Shown piece by piece: positions 56,203 through 64,000 of a DNA stretch of 64,000 nt. The DNA is taken from assembly GCF_000364705.1 (NCBI RefSeq), contig NZ_AQOH01000047.1:19570-83569 (forward strand), in the 5' to 3' direction. The notes below the pieces were generated by a model, which searched no databases, had not been told where the DNA came from, and saw nothing but the letters and a program-made list of their open reading frames with translations. This stretch comes from Pseudomonas fuscovaginae SE-1 (GTDB lineage Bacteria; Pseudomonadota; Gammaproteobacteria; Pseudomonadales; Pseudomonadaceae). Position 1 is the stretch's first letter. Each line of letters starts with the position of its first letter. The position numbers and the translations under genes were made by a program.

Positions 56203-56991
56203 CTACACCCCTCTGCGTGGCAGGACAAAACTCAGCAGAAACAGCCCGGCCGCAACCACCACGATGGACGGCCCGGCAGGGGTGTCCTTGAACCACGAAA
56301 GCGCCAGCCCGCCGCACACCGCAAGGACCCCCAGGAGGCTGGCGCCGAGGGCCATCTGTTCCGGCGAGCGGGCGTGCCGCTGGGCGGCGGCGGCGGGAAT
56401 GATCAGCAGCGAGGTGATCAGTAGTACGCCGACGATCTTCATCGCCACGGCGATCACCACCGCGATCAGCAGCATCAGTGCCATGCGCAGCGTGGCCACC
56501 GGCAGGCCCTCGACGGTCGCCAGTTCCTCGTGCACGGTGATCGCCAGCAGCGGTCGCCACAGCGCCACCAGCAGCGCCAGTACCGCCGCGCTGCCGCCGA
56601 GGATCCAGGCCAGGTCGGTGCCGCTGATCGCCAGCAGGTCGCCGAACAGGTAGGCCATCAGGTCGATGCGTACTTCGTGCATGAAACTCAGGACCACCAG
56701 GCCGAGGGACAGCGTACTCGGCGCGAGAATCCCCAGCAGCGTGTCGGACGCCAGCGGCTGGCGCTGTTGCAGGGTCACCAGCAGGATCGCCAGCAGCAGG
56801 CAGCCGACGGTCACCGCCAGGGTCGGGCTGATGTCCAGCAGGAAACCCAGGGCCACGCCGAGCAAGGCGGCGTGGGACAGCGTGTCGCCGAAATAGGCCA
56901 TGCGCCGCCAGACCACGAACGAACCCAGCGGGCCCGCCACCAGCGCCAGGGCCAGGCCTGCTAGCAGGGCGTAGAGCAGAAAATCAGCCAT
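56203..56991 (-). CDS. znuB: ZnuB, zinc ABC transporter permease
   Basis: The 262-residue permease of the ABC-3 family has about eight hydrophobic segments. It shows [16 protein letters not shown] and [16 protein letters not shown], the ABC-3 signatures. With ZnuA and ZnuC it imports zinc. The start overlaps the znuC stop by eight bases. A longer frame to 57066 was rejected. Confidence 0.95.
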   Translation of the reverse strand: MADFLLYALLAGLALALVAGPLGSFVVWRRMAYFGDTLSHAALLGVALGFLLDISPTLAVTVGCLLLAILLVTLQQRQPLASDTLLGILAPSTLSLGLVVLSFMHEVRIDLMAYLFGDLLAISGTDLAWILGGSAAVLALLVALWRPLLAITVHEELATVEGLPVATLRMALMLLIAVVIAVAMKIVGVLLITSLLIIPAAAAQRHARSPEQMALGASLLGVLAVCGGLALSWFKDTPAGPSIVVVAAGLFLLSFVLPRRGV

Positions 56992-57772
56992 GCTTGCAGC
57001 CATCTCCGTGAACGTGGACGTGGGCCGGCGCGGCCTCTTCGCTGACCACCGTGCCATGCAGGTCATGGGCGTGGTCGTGATGGTGGTGGTAGATCGCCAG
57101 GCTCGGCGCGTTGCTGCCGAACAGCTCGACGAAGGCCGGGTCGCCGCTGACCTGCTCGGGGTGGCCGGAGCAGCAGACGTGGCGGTTGAGGCAGACCACC
57201 TGGTCGGTGGTGCTCATCACCAGGTGCAGGTCGTGGGAAACCATCAGCACGCCGCAACCATGGCGGTCGCGCAAGCGGGTGATCAGGCTGTAGAGCTCGG
57301 CTTGCCCGGCGACGTCGACGCCCTGGACCGGTTCGTCGAGCACCAGCAGCTCGGGTTCGCGCAACAGCGCCCGGGCCAGCAGCACACGCTGCATCTCGCC
57401 GCCGGAAATGCTCTGCACCGGGCTGTCGATCACCTGTTCGGCGCCGACTTCAGCGAGGGCGGCCTGCGCCCTGGCACGGTCGACCCCCGGTACCAGGCGC
57501 AGGAAGCGCAGCACCGAGAGTGGCAGGGTCGGGTCGACGTGCAGTTTCTGCGGCATGTAGCCGACCCGCAGTTTCGGCTTGCGCCAGACGCTGCCGCGGG
57601 TCGGCTTGAGCAGGCCGAGCACGGTCCGCACCAGGGTGGTCTTGCCGGCGCCGTTGGGGCCGATCAGGGTGACGATCTGCCGCGGCTCGACGCTCAGGTG
57701 GATGTTGTCCAGCACGTCCTGCCCGGCGAACGTCACGCCGACCTGGTCGAGGCGAATCAGCGCAGTGCTCAT
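56984..57772 (-). CDS. znuC: ZnuC, zinc ABC transporter ATPase
   Basis: The 262-residue ATPase has Walker [10 protein letters not shown], signature [13 protein letters not shown], Walker B E-L-L-V-L-D-E-P and the H-loop S-H-D-L. The C-terminal ~40 residues are His-rich ([10 protein letters not shown] and [11 protein letters not shown]), a likely zinc-binding tail. The start overlaps the zur stop by one base, so zur, znuC and znuB form a tight operon. Confidence 0.96.
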   Translation of the reverse strand: MSTALIRLDQVGVTFAGQDVLDNIHLSVEPRQIVTLIGPNGAGKTTLVRTVLGLLKPTRGSVWRKPKLRVGYMPQKLHVDPTLPLSVLRFLRLVPGVDRARAQAALAEVGAEQVIDSPVQSISGGEMQRVLLARALLREPELLVLDEPVQGVDVAGQAELYSLITRLRDRHGCGVLMVSHDLHLVMSTTDQVVCLNRHVCCSGHPEQVSGDPAFVELFGSNAPSLAIYHHHHDHAHDLHGTVVSEEAAPAHVHVHGDGCKHG

Positions 57773-58254
57773 CAGGCCCCCTGGCAACCCGAGCAGAGGC
57801 CGACCACTTCGACGGTCTGGCCTTCGACGACGAAGCCGACATCGCTGGCGCCCTGGACGATGGCGTCGCTGATGGTCTTCTGCTCCAGCTCGATGGCCGC
57901 GTGGCAGTTGCGGCAGATCAGGAACTGGCCCTGGTGGGCGTGTTCCGGGTTGTTGCAGCCGACGAAGGCGTTGAGCGAGGCGATGCGGTGGACCAGGCCG
58001 TTGTCGAGCAGGAAGTCCAGCGCGCGGTACACCGTTGGTGGCGCGGCGCGGCGGCCGTCCTGTTCGCTGAGTACGGCGAGGATGTCATAGGCGCCCAGCG
58101 GCTTGTGGCTCTGCCAGACCAGTTCCAGCACCCGCCGCCGCAGGGCGGTCAGGCGCAGGCCCTGGCGCGCGCACAGCGCATCGGCCTCGGACAGCGCGCT
58201 GTGCACGCAGTGGGAGTGATCGTGGGGGCGGCTGGCGAGAGGGGTTTTAGGCAT
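57772..58254 (-). CDS. zur: Zur, zinc-responsive Fur-family repressor
   Basis: The 160-residue Fur-family protein has a winged helix ([22 protein letters not shown]) and zinc-site residues in [14 protein letters not shown] and C-S-G-C. The His-containing N-terminus (H-D-H-S-H-C-V-H) may add a site. Genomic position with znu genes identifies it as Zur (Np20 in P. aeruginosa). It is first in the zur-znuC-znuB operon and divergent from znuA. Confidence 0.95.
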   Translation of the reverse strand: MPKTPLASRPHDHSHCVHSALSEADALCARQGLRLTALRRRVLELVWQSHKPLGAYDILAVLSEQDGRRAAPPTVYRALDFLLDNGLVHRIASLNAFVGCNNPEHAHQGQFLICRNCHAAIELEQKTISDAIVQGASDVGFVVEGQTVEVVGLCSGCQGA

Positions 58255-58320
58255 GAGCGGCGACGATTGTTGTGAGAGACGTTATTATGTTACCTGTTCC
58301 TGCCGCCTTGAGTGTTCATC
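58255..58320. promoter_or_regulatory. zur/znuA divergent control region
   Basis: The 66-base gap has an AT-rich stretch GACGTTATTATGTTACC, which is the best candidate for a Zur operator since it holds two GTTA-like halves. The match to the consensus is imperfect. Confidence 0.5.
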
Positions 58321-59244
58321 GTGCCCCGTCTTTTTGCCTTTTTTGTCGCTATAAGCGCCGGTTTGTTCGTGACCGGAACTGTCCAGGCCCAGCAGGTCAG
58401 CGTGCTGACCAGCATCAAGCCCCTGCAATTGATCGCCGCCGCCGTCGAGGATGGCGTGGACACGCCCGAGGTGCTGTTGCCACCGGGCGCTTCGCCGCAC
58501 AATTACGCGCTGCGGCCGTCCGACGTGCGCAAGGTGCAGTCGGTGGACCTGCTGTACTGGGTCGGCCCGGACATGGAGAGCTTCCTGCCTCGGGTGCTCA
58601 AGGGCCGCAGTCTGCCGACCGTGGCGGTGCAGGACCTGCCGGGCATGAAGTTGCGCCGTTTTGCCGAAGATAGCCACTCTCACGCCGAAGAAGCCGACGA
58701 ACATGACCACGATCACCGCCCGGGCTCGCTGGATGCGCACCTGTGGCTGTCGACCGTCAACGCGCGGGTGATCGCCGCGCGCATGGCCGAGGACCTGGCC
58801 AAGGCCGATCCGGCCAATGCCGAACGCTACCGGCACAATGCCGAGGCCTTCTCGGGTCGCCTGGATGCCCTGGATGCGCGGCTCAAGGCGCGCCTGGCCG
58901 GTGTGGCGAACAAGCCGTACTTCGTGTTCCACGAGGCTTTCGACTATTTCGAGGCCGCCTACGGCCTCAAGCACGCCGGGGTGTTCAGCGTGGCCGCCGA
59001 GGTGCAGCCGGGGGCCCAGCATGTCGCGGCGATGCGGGCGCGGTTGCAGGAAGTCGGCAAGACGTGCGTGTTCAGCGAGCCGCCGCTGCGGCCACGGTTG
59101 GCCGAGACGCTGGTGTCAGGGTTGCCGGTGAAGCTGGCGGAACTGGATGCGCTGGGCGGTTATACGCCGGCGACGGCTAATGGCTATGAGCAGGTGCTGG
59201 AAAAACTCGGTAACGATTTGGCCAACTGTCTGGAATCGCTCTAG
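58321..59244 (+). CDS. znuA: ZnuA, zinc-binding periplasmic protein
   Basis: The 307-residue cluster A-I solute-binding protein has a signal peptide (cleavage near V-Q-A-Q). It carries the zinc His in S-P-H-N-Y, H-L-W-L-S and F-H-E-A-F-D-Y-F, and an acidic His-rich loop (H-S-H-A-E-E-A-D-E-H-D-H-D-H). It captures periplasmic zinc for ZnuBC. The start is a GTG: 58321 gives the short family-like M-P-R-L-F-A and has GAG upstream; 58312 is an alternative. It is divergent from zur. Confidence 0.94.
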   Translation: MPRLFAFFVAISAGLFVTGTVQAQQVSVLTSIKPLQLIAAAVEDGVDTPEVLLPPGASPHNYALRPSDVRKVQSVDLLYWVGPDMESFLPRVLKGRSLPTVAVQDLPGMKLRRFAEDSHSHAEEADEHDHDHRPGSLDAHLWLSTVNARVIAARMAEDLAKADPANAERYRHNAEAFSGRLDALDARLKARLAGVANKPYFVFHEAFDYFEAAYGLKHAGVFSVAAEVQPGAQHVAAMRARLQEVGKTCVFSEPPLRPRLAETLVSGLPVKLAELDALGGYTPATANGYEQVLEKLGNDLANCLESL

Positions 59245-59256
59245 ACCATAGTGGCT

Positions 59257-59357
59257 TCATCGCGGATAAATCCGACTCCCACAAGGTACTGTGTCGACCG
59301 CAAATCTTGTGATCGACGCAAACTGTGGGAGCCGGCGCCCCGGTTTATCCGCGAAAG
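59257..59357. repeat. REP-like inverted pair between znuA and thrB
   Basis: TCGCGGATAAATCCGACTCC and GGAGCCGGCGCCCCGGTTTA are inverted with TATCCGCGA at the right end. The loop contains TCGACCGCAAATCTTGTGATC. It separates the convergent znuA and thrB genes. Confidence 0.75.
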
Positions 59358-59379
59358 GGCTCTGAAGGCCCTCTGCTGA

Positions 59380-60330
59380 TCAGAGCGCGAACGGTAACGG
59401 CACACTCACCTGCTGCCGTTGCGCCAGGCGTAGCTGGAACTCCATCGGATCGTGAATCAGCACGTCCTGCCCGGCAAAGGACTCGGCGGCGATCAGTCGC
59501 GACAGCCAGAACCGCACGCAAGCCACGCGCAACATCGTCGGCCACAGTTCGGCCTCGGCCGCCGTGAACGGCCGCAACGCCGCATAGGCGCCCAGCAGGG
59601 CCCGGGCACGCTGGCCGTCGAGCAGGCCGTCGTCATCCGAGCACCAGTCGTTCAGCGAGATCGCCACGTCGTACAGCATCGGCCCCGAGCAGGCGTTGTA
59701 GAAGTCGATCAGGCCGGTCAGGTGCGTGCCTTCGAACATCGCGTTGTCGCGGAACAGGTCGGCGTGCAGGTTGGCCCGCGGCAGGGCAAGGATCTTCGCC
59801 TTGCAGCGCGCGATCTCTTCCAGGGCATTTTCCAGCAGGTCGTGGGCCTCGCTGCCCAGGTGCGACTTCAGCGTGTTGCCCTCTTCGAGCATCCAGTCCA
59901 GGCCGCGATCGGTCTTGCGTTCGATGATCCGCTCGCGGGTCGCCAGGTGCAGGTGGCCGAGCAGTTCGCCGACCTGCGCGCAATGCTGGGCGTTGGCCTG
60001 CTTGATGTGCTTGCCGGCCAGGCGCGGTTGCAGCAGCGCCGGCTTGCCGGCCAGCTCGCGCAGGGCCTGGCCGTCGGTGGTGCGCAGGGCGTAGGGCACT
60101 GGCAGGTCGGCGTCGTGGAGCACGTCGAGCAGTTCGATGAAGAACGGCATCTCCTGCACCGGGCCGCGTTCGACCAGGGTCAGGACGTACTCGCCCTGCT
60201 CCAGGCTGATGAAGAAATTGGTGTTTTCACTGCCGGCGGCAATTCCCTGGAAATCGAGCAGGCGACCGAGCCCGTAGGGAGCGAGAAAGGTTTCCAGCTC
60301 GGGGCGAGCCAGGGGGGTGAACACAGACAT
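59380..60330 (-). CDS. thrB: ThrB, homoserine kinase (APH-fold type)
   Basis: The 316-residue kinase phosphorylates homoserine in threonine synthesis. It is the choline-kinase-like form used by pseudomonads, not the GHMP kinase of E. coli. Motifs are N-T-N-F-F-I near residue 35, the Brenner-like N-L-H-A-D-L-F-R-D-N and metal Asp in L-I-D-F-Y-N-A. An in-frame extension to 60360 was rejected. It lies downstream of the DUF2782 gene by 58 bases. Confidence 0.93.
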   Translation of the reverse strand: MSVFTPLARPELETFLAPYGLGRLLDFQGIAAGSENTNFFISLEQGEYVLTLVERGPVQEMPFFIELLDVLHDADLPVPYALRTTDGQALRELAGKPALLQPRLAGKHIKQANAQHCAQVGELLGHLHLATRERIIERKTDRGLDWMLEEGNTLKSHLGSEAHDLLENALEEIARCKAKILALPRANLHADLFRDNAMFEGTHLTGLIDFYNACSGPMLYDVAISLNDWCSDDDGLLDGQRARALLGAYAALRPFTAAEAELWPTMLRVACVRFWLSRLIAAESFAGQDVLIHDPMEFQLRLAQRQQVSVPLPFAL

Positions 60331-60388
60331 GTCTAGAACTGCCAGTCGGGGCGCCGCCATCGAGCCGGCGCCGCTTGGGGTTAAAGGG

Positions 60389-60679
60389 TTACTTCCACTC
60401 GAAGATCTTCCATGACGGAATCAGCATATCGGGCTGATCCGAGCGGATAAAGTTTGCATCAGTTCCGTCGGCGCGTACCAGAAAGTATGGCTTGCCCCCT
60501 TTCGGGGTGACCTTGATGGCATACAGAAAGCCATTTTGCCGGTATTCCTGGATGGTTTTATCGCCTTCCGTGCGAATGGTCACTTCTGGATCGGCCGAGG
60601 GCGCATCATCCGCGGCGATCGCCGCCAATGGAGTGATTGCAAACAGGCCGGCCAACAACAAGCGATTGAGCGTGCGCAT
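60389..60679 (-). CDS. DUF2782 small exported protein
   Basis: The 96-residue product has a signal peptide (M-R-T-L-N-R-L-L-L-A-G-L, cleavage near A-I-A-A, residue 22). A short beta-rich mature domain follows, with E-Y-R-Q-N-G-F-L-Y-A-I-K-V-T-P and P-S-W-K-I-F-E-W-K. This is the DUF2782 family found beside polA and thrB in Pseudomonas, with unknown function. It is divergent from polA. Confidence 0.88.
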   Translation of the reverse strand: MRTLNRLLLAGLFAITPLAAIAADDAPSADPEVTIRTEGDKTIQEYRQNGFLYAIKVTPKGGKPYFLVRADGTDANFIRSDQPDMLIPSWKIFEWK

Positions 60680-60753
60680 GATAACCTTGTCCCTTTGTCG
60701 TCAACGGTCCCTGTATTCTACCGCTGGACCCGCCGAAAAGGTTGATCGCGCTC

Positions 60754-63567
60754 ATGAGCAAAGCTCCCCTCGTCCTGGTGGACGGTTCTTCGTACCTGTA
60801 CCGCGCGTTTCACGCGATGCCGCCGCTCACCAATTCCAAGGGTGTGCCGACCGGTGCGGTGAAGGGCGTCCTGAACATGCTGCGCAGCCTGCGCAAACAG
60901 TACCCGGACAGCCCGTTCGCCGTGGTGTTCGACGCCAAGGGCGGGACCTTCCGCGACGAAATGTTCGCCGACTACAAGGCCAACCGGCCGAGCATGCCCG
61001 ACGAGATGCGCGTGCAGATCGAGCCGCTGCATGCCAGCGTGCGCGCCATGGGCTTCCCGCTGCTGTGCGTCGAAGGCGTGGAGGCCGACGACGTGATCGG
61101 CACCCTGGCGCGCAGCAGTGCGGCGGCGGATCGCCCGGTGATCATTTCCACCGGCGACAAGGATATGGCCCAGTTGGTCGACAGTCATATCACGCTGGTC
61201 AACACCATGTCCGAGACGTCCATGGACGTTGAGGGCGTGAAGGCCAAGTTCGGCGTCGCGCCCGAGCAGATCATCGACCTGCTGGCGCTGATGGGCGACT
61301 CCGCCGACAACATCCCCGGGGTCAAGGGCGTCGGCGAGAAGACCGCCGTGGCCCTGCTGGTGGGGGTCAACGGCGGCCTGAAGGAGCTGTATGCCAACCT
61401 CGACCTGGTGCCGACCCTGCCGATCCGCGGGGCCAAGACCCTGCCGGCCAAGTTGCTCGAACATCAGGAAATGGCTTTCCTGTCCTACCGGCTGGCGACC
61501 ATCAAGGTCGACGTGGAGCTGGAGGTCGGCCTGGACGACCTGCACCTGGGCGAGCCGGATCGCGACAAGCTGATCGAGCTGTACAGCTCGCTGGAATTCA
61601 AGGGCTGGCTCGACGAACTGAACCGCGAAGCCAAGCGCGCCGGCTTGCAGGAAGGTGCCGCCCCGGCGCCGGCGGCGAGCCAGGCGGTGGTCGAGGAAAC
61701 GCCGGCTGAAAGCGCCGCGCCGACACCTGCCGAGCCGCAGTACGAAACCATCCTCGATCAGGCGCGTTTCGATGTCTGGCTGAAGAAGCTGCAGGACGCC
61801 AAGCTGTTTGCCTTCGATACCGAGACCACCGGGATCGACGCCCAGCAGGCGCAACTGGTCGGGGTGTCCTTCGCCGTGCAGGCCAACGAAGCGGCCTACA
61901 TCCCGTTGGCCCACTCCTATATCGGCGTGCCGCAGCAACTGGACCGCGACAGCGTACTGCTGGCGCTGAAGCCGCTGCTGGAAGACCCGAGCAAACTCAA
62001 GGTCGGCCAGCACGCCAAGTTCGACATGAACATCCTCGCCAACTGCGCCATCGGTGGCGACCCCGAATGCGGTATCACCGTGCGTGGCATCGCCTTCGAC
62101 ACCATGCTCGAATCCTACGTGCTGAACTCCACCGCGACCCGGCATGACATGGACAGCCTGGCGAAGAAGTACCTGGACTACGACACTGTCAGTTTCCAGG
62201 ACATCGCCGGCAAGGGCGCCAAGCAACTGACCTTCGACCAGATTCCCCTGGAGCAGGCCGGCCACTACGCCGCCGAGGATGCCGATGTGACCCTGCGCCT
62301 GCACCACGCGCTGCATGAGCAACTGGCGGCGATCCCGAGCCTGGCCAGCGTGCTGAGCGACATCGAGATCCCGCTGGTGCCGGTACTGGCGCGCATCGAG
62401 CGCCAGGGTGCATTGGTGGACAAGGACCTGCTGGGCGTGCAGAGCATCGAGCTGGGCGACAAGATGGTCGAGCTGGAGCGCCAGGCGTTCGAGATCGCCG
62501 GCGAGGAGTTCAACCTCGGTTCGCCGAAGCAGTTGGGAGTGATCCTCTACGAGAAACTCGGCCTGCCGGTGCTGAAGAAGACCGGCAAGGGCCAGGCCTC
62601 CACCGCCGAGGAAGTGCTGGCCAAACTGGCCGAAGACGACTATCCGCTGCCCAGGGTGCTGATGCAGTACCGTTCCATGAGCAAGCTGAAGAGCACGTAC
62701 ACCGACCGTCTGCCGGAACAGATCAACCCGCGTACCGGGCGGATCCACACCTCCTACCACCAGGCGGTGGCCGCGACCGGCCGGCTGTCCTCCAGCGATC
62801 CGAACCTGCAGAACATCCCGGTGCGTACCGCCGAAGGCCGGCGCATCCGCCAGGCGTTCGTCGCGCCCAAGGGCTACAAGCTGCTGGCGGCTGACTATTC
62901 GCAGATCGAGCTGCGGATCATGGCCCACCTGTCCAAGGACGAAGGCCTGCTCAACGCCTTCCGCGACAACCTCGACGTGCACACCGCCACCGCGGCCGAA
63001 GTGTTCAAGGTCGAGCTGGGCGAGGTCACATCCGATCAGCGCCGCAGCGCCAAGGCGATCAACTTCGGCCTGATCTACGGCATGGGCGCGCAGAAGCTGG
63101 GCAAGGACATCGGCGTCGACACCAAGACCGCCAAGGCCTACATCGACTTGTATTTCGCCCGCTACCCCGGGGTTCGCGAGTACATGGAGCGCACCCGTGG
63201 CCAGGCGTCGGAGCAGGGTTACGTCGAGACCCTGTTCGGCCGTCGGCTGTACCTGCCGGACATCCATTCCAACAAGCCCCAGGAACGCGCAGCGGCCGAG
63301 CGCACGGCGATCAACGCGCCGATGCAGGGCACCGCGGCGGACATCATCAAGAAGGCCATGGTCAAGGTCGACGAGTGGCTGAGCGGGTCCGGACTGGACG
63401 CCAAGGTCATCCTCCAGGTGCACGACGAACTGGTGCTTGAGGTGCGCGAGGACCAGGTGGCCGAGGTCAGCGAGAAGATCCGTGAGCACATGAGCGGTGC
63501 GGCGCAGCTGGATGTGCCGTTGCTGGTCGAGGTGGGGGTGGGCAACAACTGGGATGAGGCGCACTGA
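60754..63567 (+). CDS. polA: PolA, DNA polymerase I
   Basis: The 937-residue enzyme fills gaps and removes Okazaki primers. The N-terminal 5' nuclease domain (1-290) has [10 protein letters not shown] and [12 protein letters not shown]. The 3'-5' exonuclease domain keeps the DxE residues in F-D-T-E-T-T-G, so proofreading looks intact. The polymerase domain has motif A D-Y-S-Q-I-E-L-R, motif [15 protein letters not shown] and motif C V-H-D-E-L-V. The ATG at 60754 matches the family start. Confidence 0.98.
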   Translation: MSKAPLVLVDGSSYLYRAFHAMPPLTNSKGVPTGAVKGVLNMLRSLRKQYPDSPFAVVFDAKGGTFRDEMFADYKANRPSMPDEMRVQIEPLHASVRAMGFPLLCVEGVEADDVIGTLARSSAAADRPVIISTGDKDMAQLVDSHITLVNTMSETSMDVEGVKAKFGVAPEQIIDLLALMGDSADNIPGVKGVGEKTAVALLVGVNGGLKELYANLDLVPTLPIRGAKTLPAKLLEHQEMAFLSYRLATIKVDVELEVGLDDLHLGEPDRDKLIELYSSLEFKGWLDELNREAKRAGLQEGAAPAPAASQAVVEETPAESAAPTPAEPQYETILDQARFDVWLKKLQDAKLFAFDTETTGIDAQQAQLVGVSFAVQANEAAYIPLAHSYIGVPQQLDRDSVLLALKPLLEDPSKLKVGQHAKFDMNILANCAIGGDPECGITVRGIAFDTMLESYVLNSTATRHDMDSLAKKYLDYDTVSFQDIAGKGAKQLTFDQIPLEQAGHYAAEDADVTLRLHHALHEQLAAIPSLASVLSDIEIPLVPVLARIERQGALVDKDLLGVQSIELGDKMVELERQAFEIAGEEFNLGSPKQLGVILYEKLGLPVLKKTGKGQASTAEEVLAKLAEDDYPLPRVLMQYRSMSKLKSTYTDRLPEQINPRTGRIHTSYHQAVAATGRLSSSDPNLQNIPVRTAEGRRIRQAFVAPKGYKLLAADYSQIELRIMAHLSKDEGLLNAFRDNLDVHTATAAEVFKVELGEVTSDQRRSAKAINFGLIYGMGAQKLGKDIGVDTKTAKAYIDLYFARYPGVREYMERTRGQASEQGYVETLFGRRLYLPDIHSNKPQERAAAERTAINAPMQGTAADIIKKAMVKVDEWLSGSGLDAKVILQVHDELVLEVREDQVAEVSEKIREHMSGAAQLDVPLLVEVGVGNNWDEAH

Positions 63568-63582
63568 TTCGCTTGCTATGGA

Positions 63583-63645
63583 TGGCCGCCTGCGGCGGTT
63601 CGCGGGCGAGTCGGATCGCCGCACCGCCGCGAACAGGCCCGCAAG
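63583..63645. repeat. REP-like palindrome after polA
   Basis: GGCCGCCTGCGGCGGTTCGC and a degenerate inverse (CGCCGCGAACAGGCC) lie just after the polA stop, around GGCGAGTCGGATCGCC. Together with the next 70 bases this fills the gap before the sRNA promoter. Confidence 0.6.
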
Positions 63646-63718
63646 CCTTGCACCCCGGCGAAGGGCTTTGGTTCTGAAATCTTCAGTGGCTATGCCAAAT
63701 AGTTTTTGAAGATATTTT

Positions 63719-63746
63719 GAACTAAATCGGCATCCCGCTACTCAGA
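63719..63746 (+). promoter_or_regulatory. AlgU (sigma-22/RpoE) type promoter of the ErsA-like RNA
   Basis: GAACTA and TCAGA are spaced by 17 bases, close to the extracytoplasmic-stress consensus GAACTT-N16/17-TCTGA. It is about 150 bases after polA and directly in front of the terminated sRNA region. Confidence 0.7.
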
Positions 63747-63751
63747 GTTAC

Positions 63752-63883
63752 TGAATGGCTGGTGAAGCCCTTCGATGCTCCTATGTTGTGTTAAGTGTTG
63801 GCAGATATTCTGGACCCCGCCCTAGCGGTCCGGAACTTGGACCCCGAACTTCCCCTCCCCATACGAAGTCCGGGGTTTTTTTT
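63752..63883 (+). ncRNA. ersA: ErsA-like small RNA (Spot 42 position)
   Basis: No ORF is present, but an AlgU-like promoter (63719-63746) and an intrinsic terminator (63842-63883) bracket about 132 bases. In P. aeruginosa the envelope-stress sRNA ErsA occupies exactly this spot downstream of polA, as Spot 42 does in E. coli, and is transcribed by sigma-22. Visible features are an internal GGACC...GGTCC hairpin (CGCCCTAGCG) and an unpaired pyrimidine run CTTCCCCTCCCC in the terminator loop, a probable seed. The 5' end is inferred from the -10 box. Confidence 0.8.
63842..63883 (+). terminator. Rho-independent terminator of the ErsA-like RNA
   Basis: CCCCGAACTT pairs with AAGTCCGGGG (one mismatch) around a C-rich loop and is followed by eight T. 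Confidence 0.93.
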
Positions 63884-63950
63884 GCCCAAACGGCTTGTGG
63901 CGCTTTCAACGCAGCCTGAACGCACCACAGACCGTTTGGCGTACGCCTTG

Positions 63951-64000
63951 CCGCTTTTGTGGGAGCCGGCTTGCTGGCGATCCGCCGCAGGCGGCCATCC
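63951..64000. repeat. REP family 2 element cut by the right edge
   Basis: TTTTGTGGGAGCCGGCTTGC, TGGCGATCCGC and CGCAGGCGGCCATCC match the family 2 left arm. The element is incomplete. Between it and the sRNA terminator (63884-63950) no gene is seen. Confidence 0.7.

Noticed and set aside
60718..63624. 968-codon minus-strand frame opposite polA
   Set aside because: polA is unambiguous by motif on the other strand; the antisense product is a His/Gly/Leu-rich artefact of codon bias.

Overview
The window looks like a chromosomal segment of a Pseudomonas species of the fluorescens/putida side of the genus. The evidence is high GC, Pseudomonas-type gene order, dense REP-like palindromes between genes, an aa3/caa3-type cox cluster, trpBA divergent from trpI, and the polA-ersA arrangement. 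Almost everything is housekeeping or conserved accessory metabolism. No rRNA, tRNA, CRISPR, prophage or complete insertion sequence was seen. Ten exact DnaA-box matches lie in the first 17 kb and none was seen afterwards, which fits a left end that lies towards oriC.

Layout. 0-11.4 kb: PilZ protein tail, TPR protein, trkA-rsmB-fmt-def (minus strand), then LysM protein, dprA, tsaC (plus), qor (minus), hemF and aroE (plus). 11.4-17.4 kb: a SulP transporter, a choline-O-sulfate locus (choX, betC and a divergent LysR regulator) and a small dioxygenase-like gene. 17.6-19.7 kb: an AT-rich two-gene island of unknown function, foreign-looking and coiled-coil rich. 19.8-29.5 kb: trpBA/trpI and small stress or envelope genes (DUF883, dodecin, two DUF1161 paralogues, OsmC, flavin monooxygenase, lipoproteins, HAD phosphatase, gamma-carbonic anhydrase). 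29.6-36.1 kb: prlC, a YheV-like zinc ribbon, a divergent second M3 peptidase, a periplasmic TpbA-like phosphatase and a radical SAM gene behind a near-perfect LexA box.

36.4-48.5 kb: a beta-carbonic anhydrase/SulP pair, an uncharacterised gene, then the full cytochrome c oxidase cluster: coxB, coxA, ctaG, coxC, a DUF2909 gene on the other strand, SURF1, an SCO-like gene, ctaA, cyoE and SCO1. This set encodes subunits I-III with copper delivery and heme A synthesis. 48.6-55.2 kb: a VOC protein, a LysR regulator, metNIQ and a large catalase. 55.4-60.7 kb: a lipoprotein, the zur-znuC-znuB operon divergent from znuA, thrB and DUF2782. 60.7-64 kb: polA and a probable ErsA sRNA with an AlgU-type promoter and an intrinsic terminator.

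The most unusual items are the AT-rich island, whose proteins seem to share a repeated unit; the second M3 peptidase, which keeps all its zinc ligands; a 145-bp TA-flanked palindromic element that supplies the stop codon of the upstream gene in both of its copies; and the DnaA-box skew. Start codons were chosen from ribosome binding sites and remembered family starts. All functional calls come from reading motifs, not from database searches.
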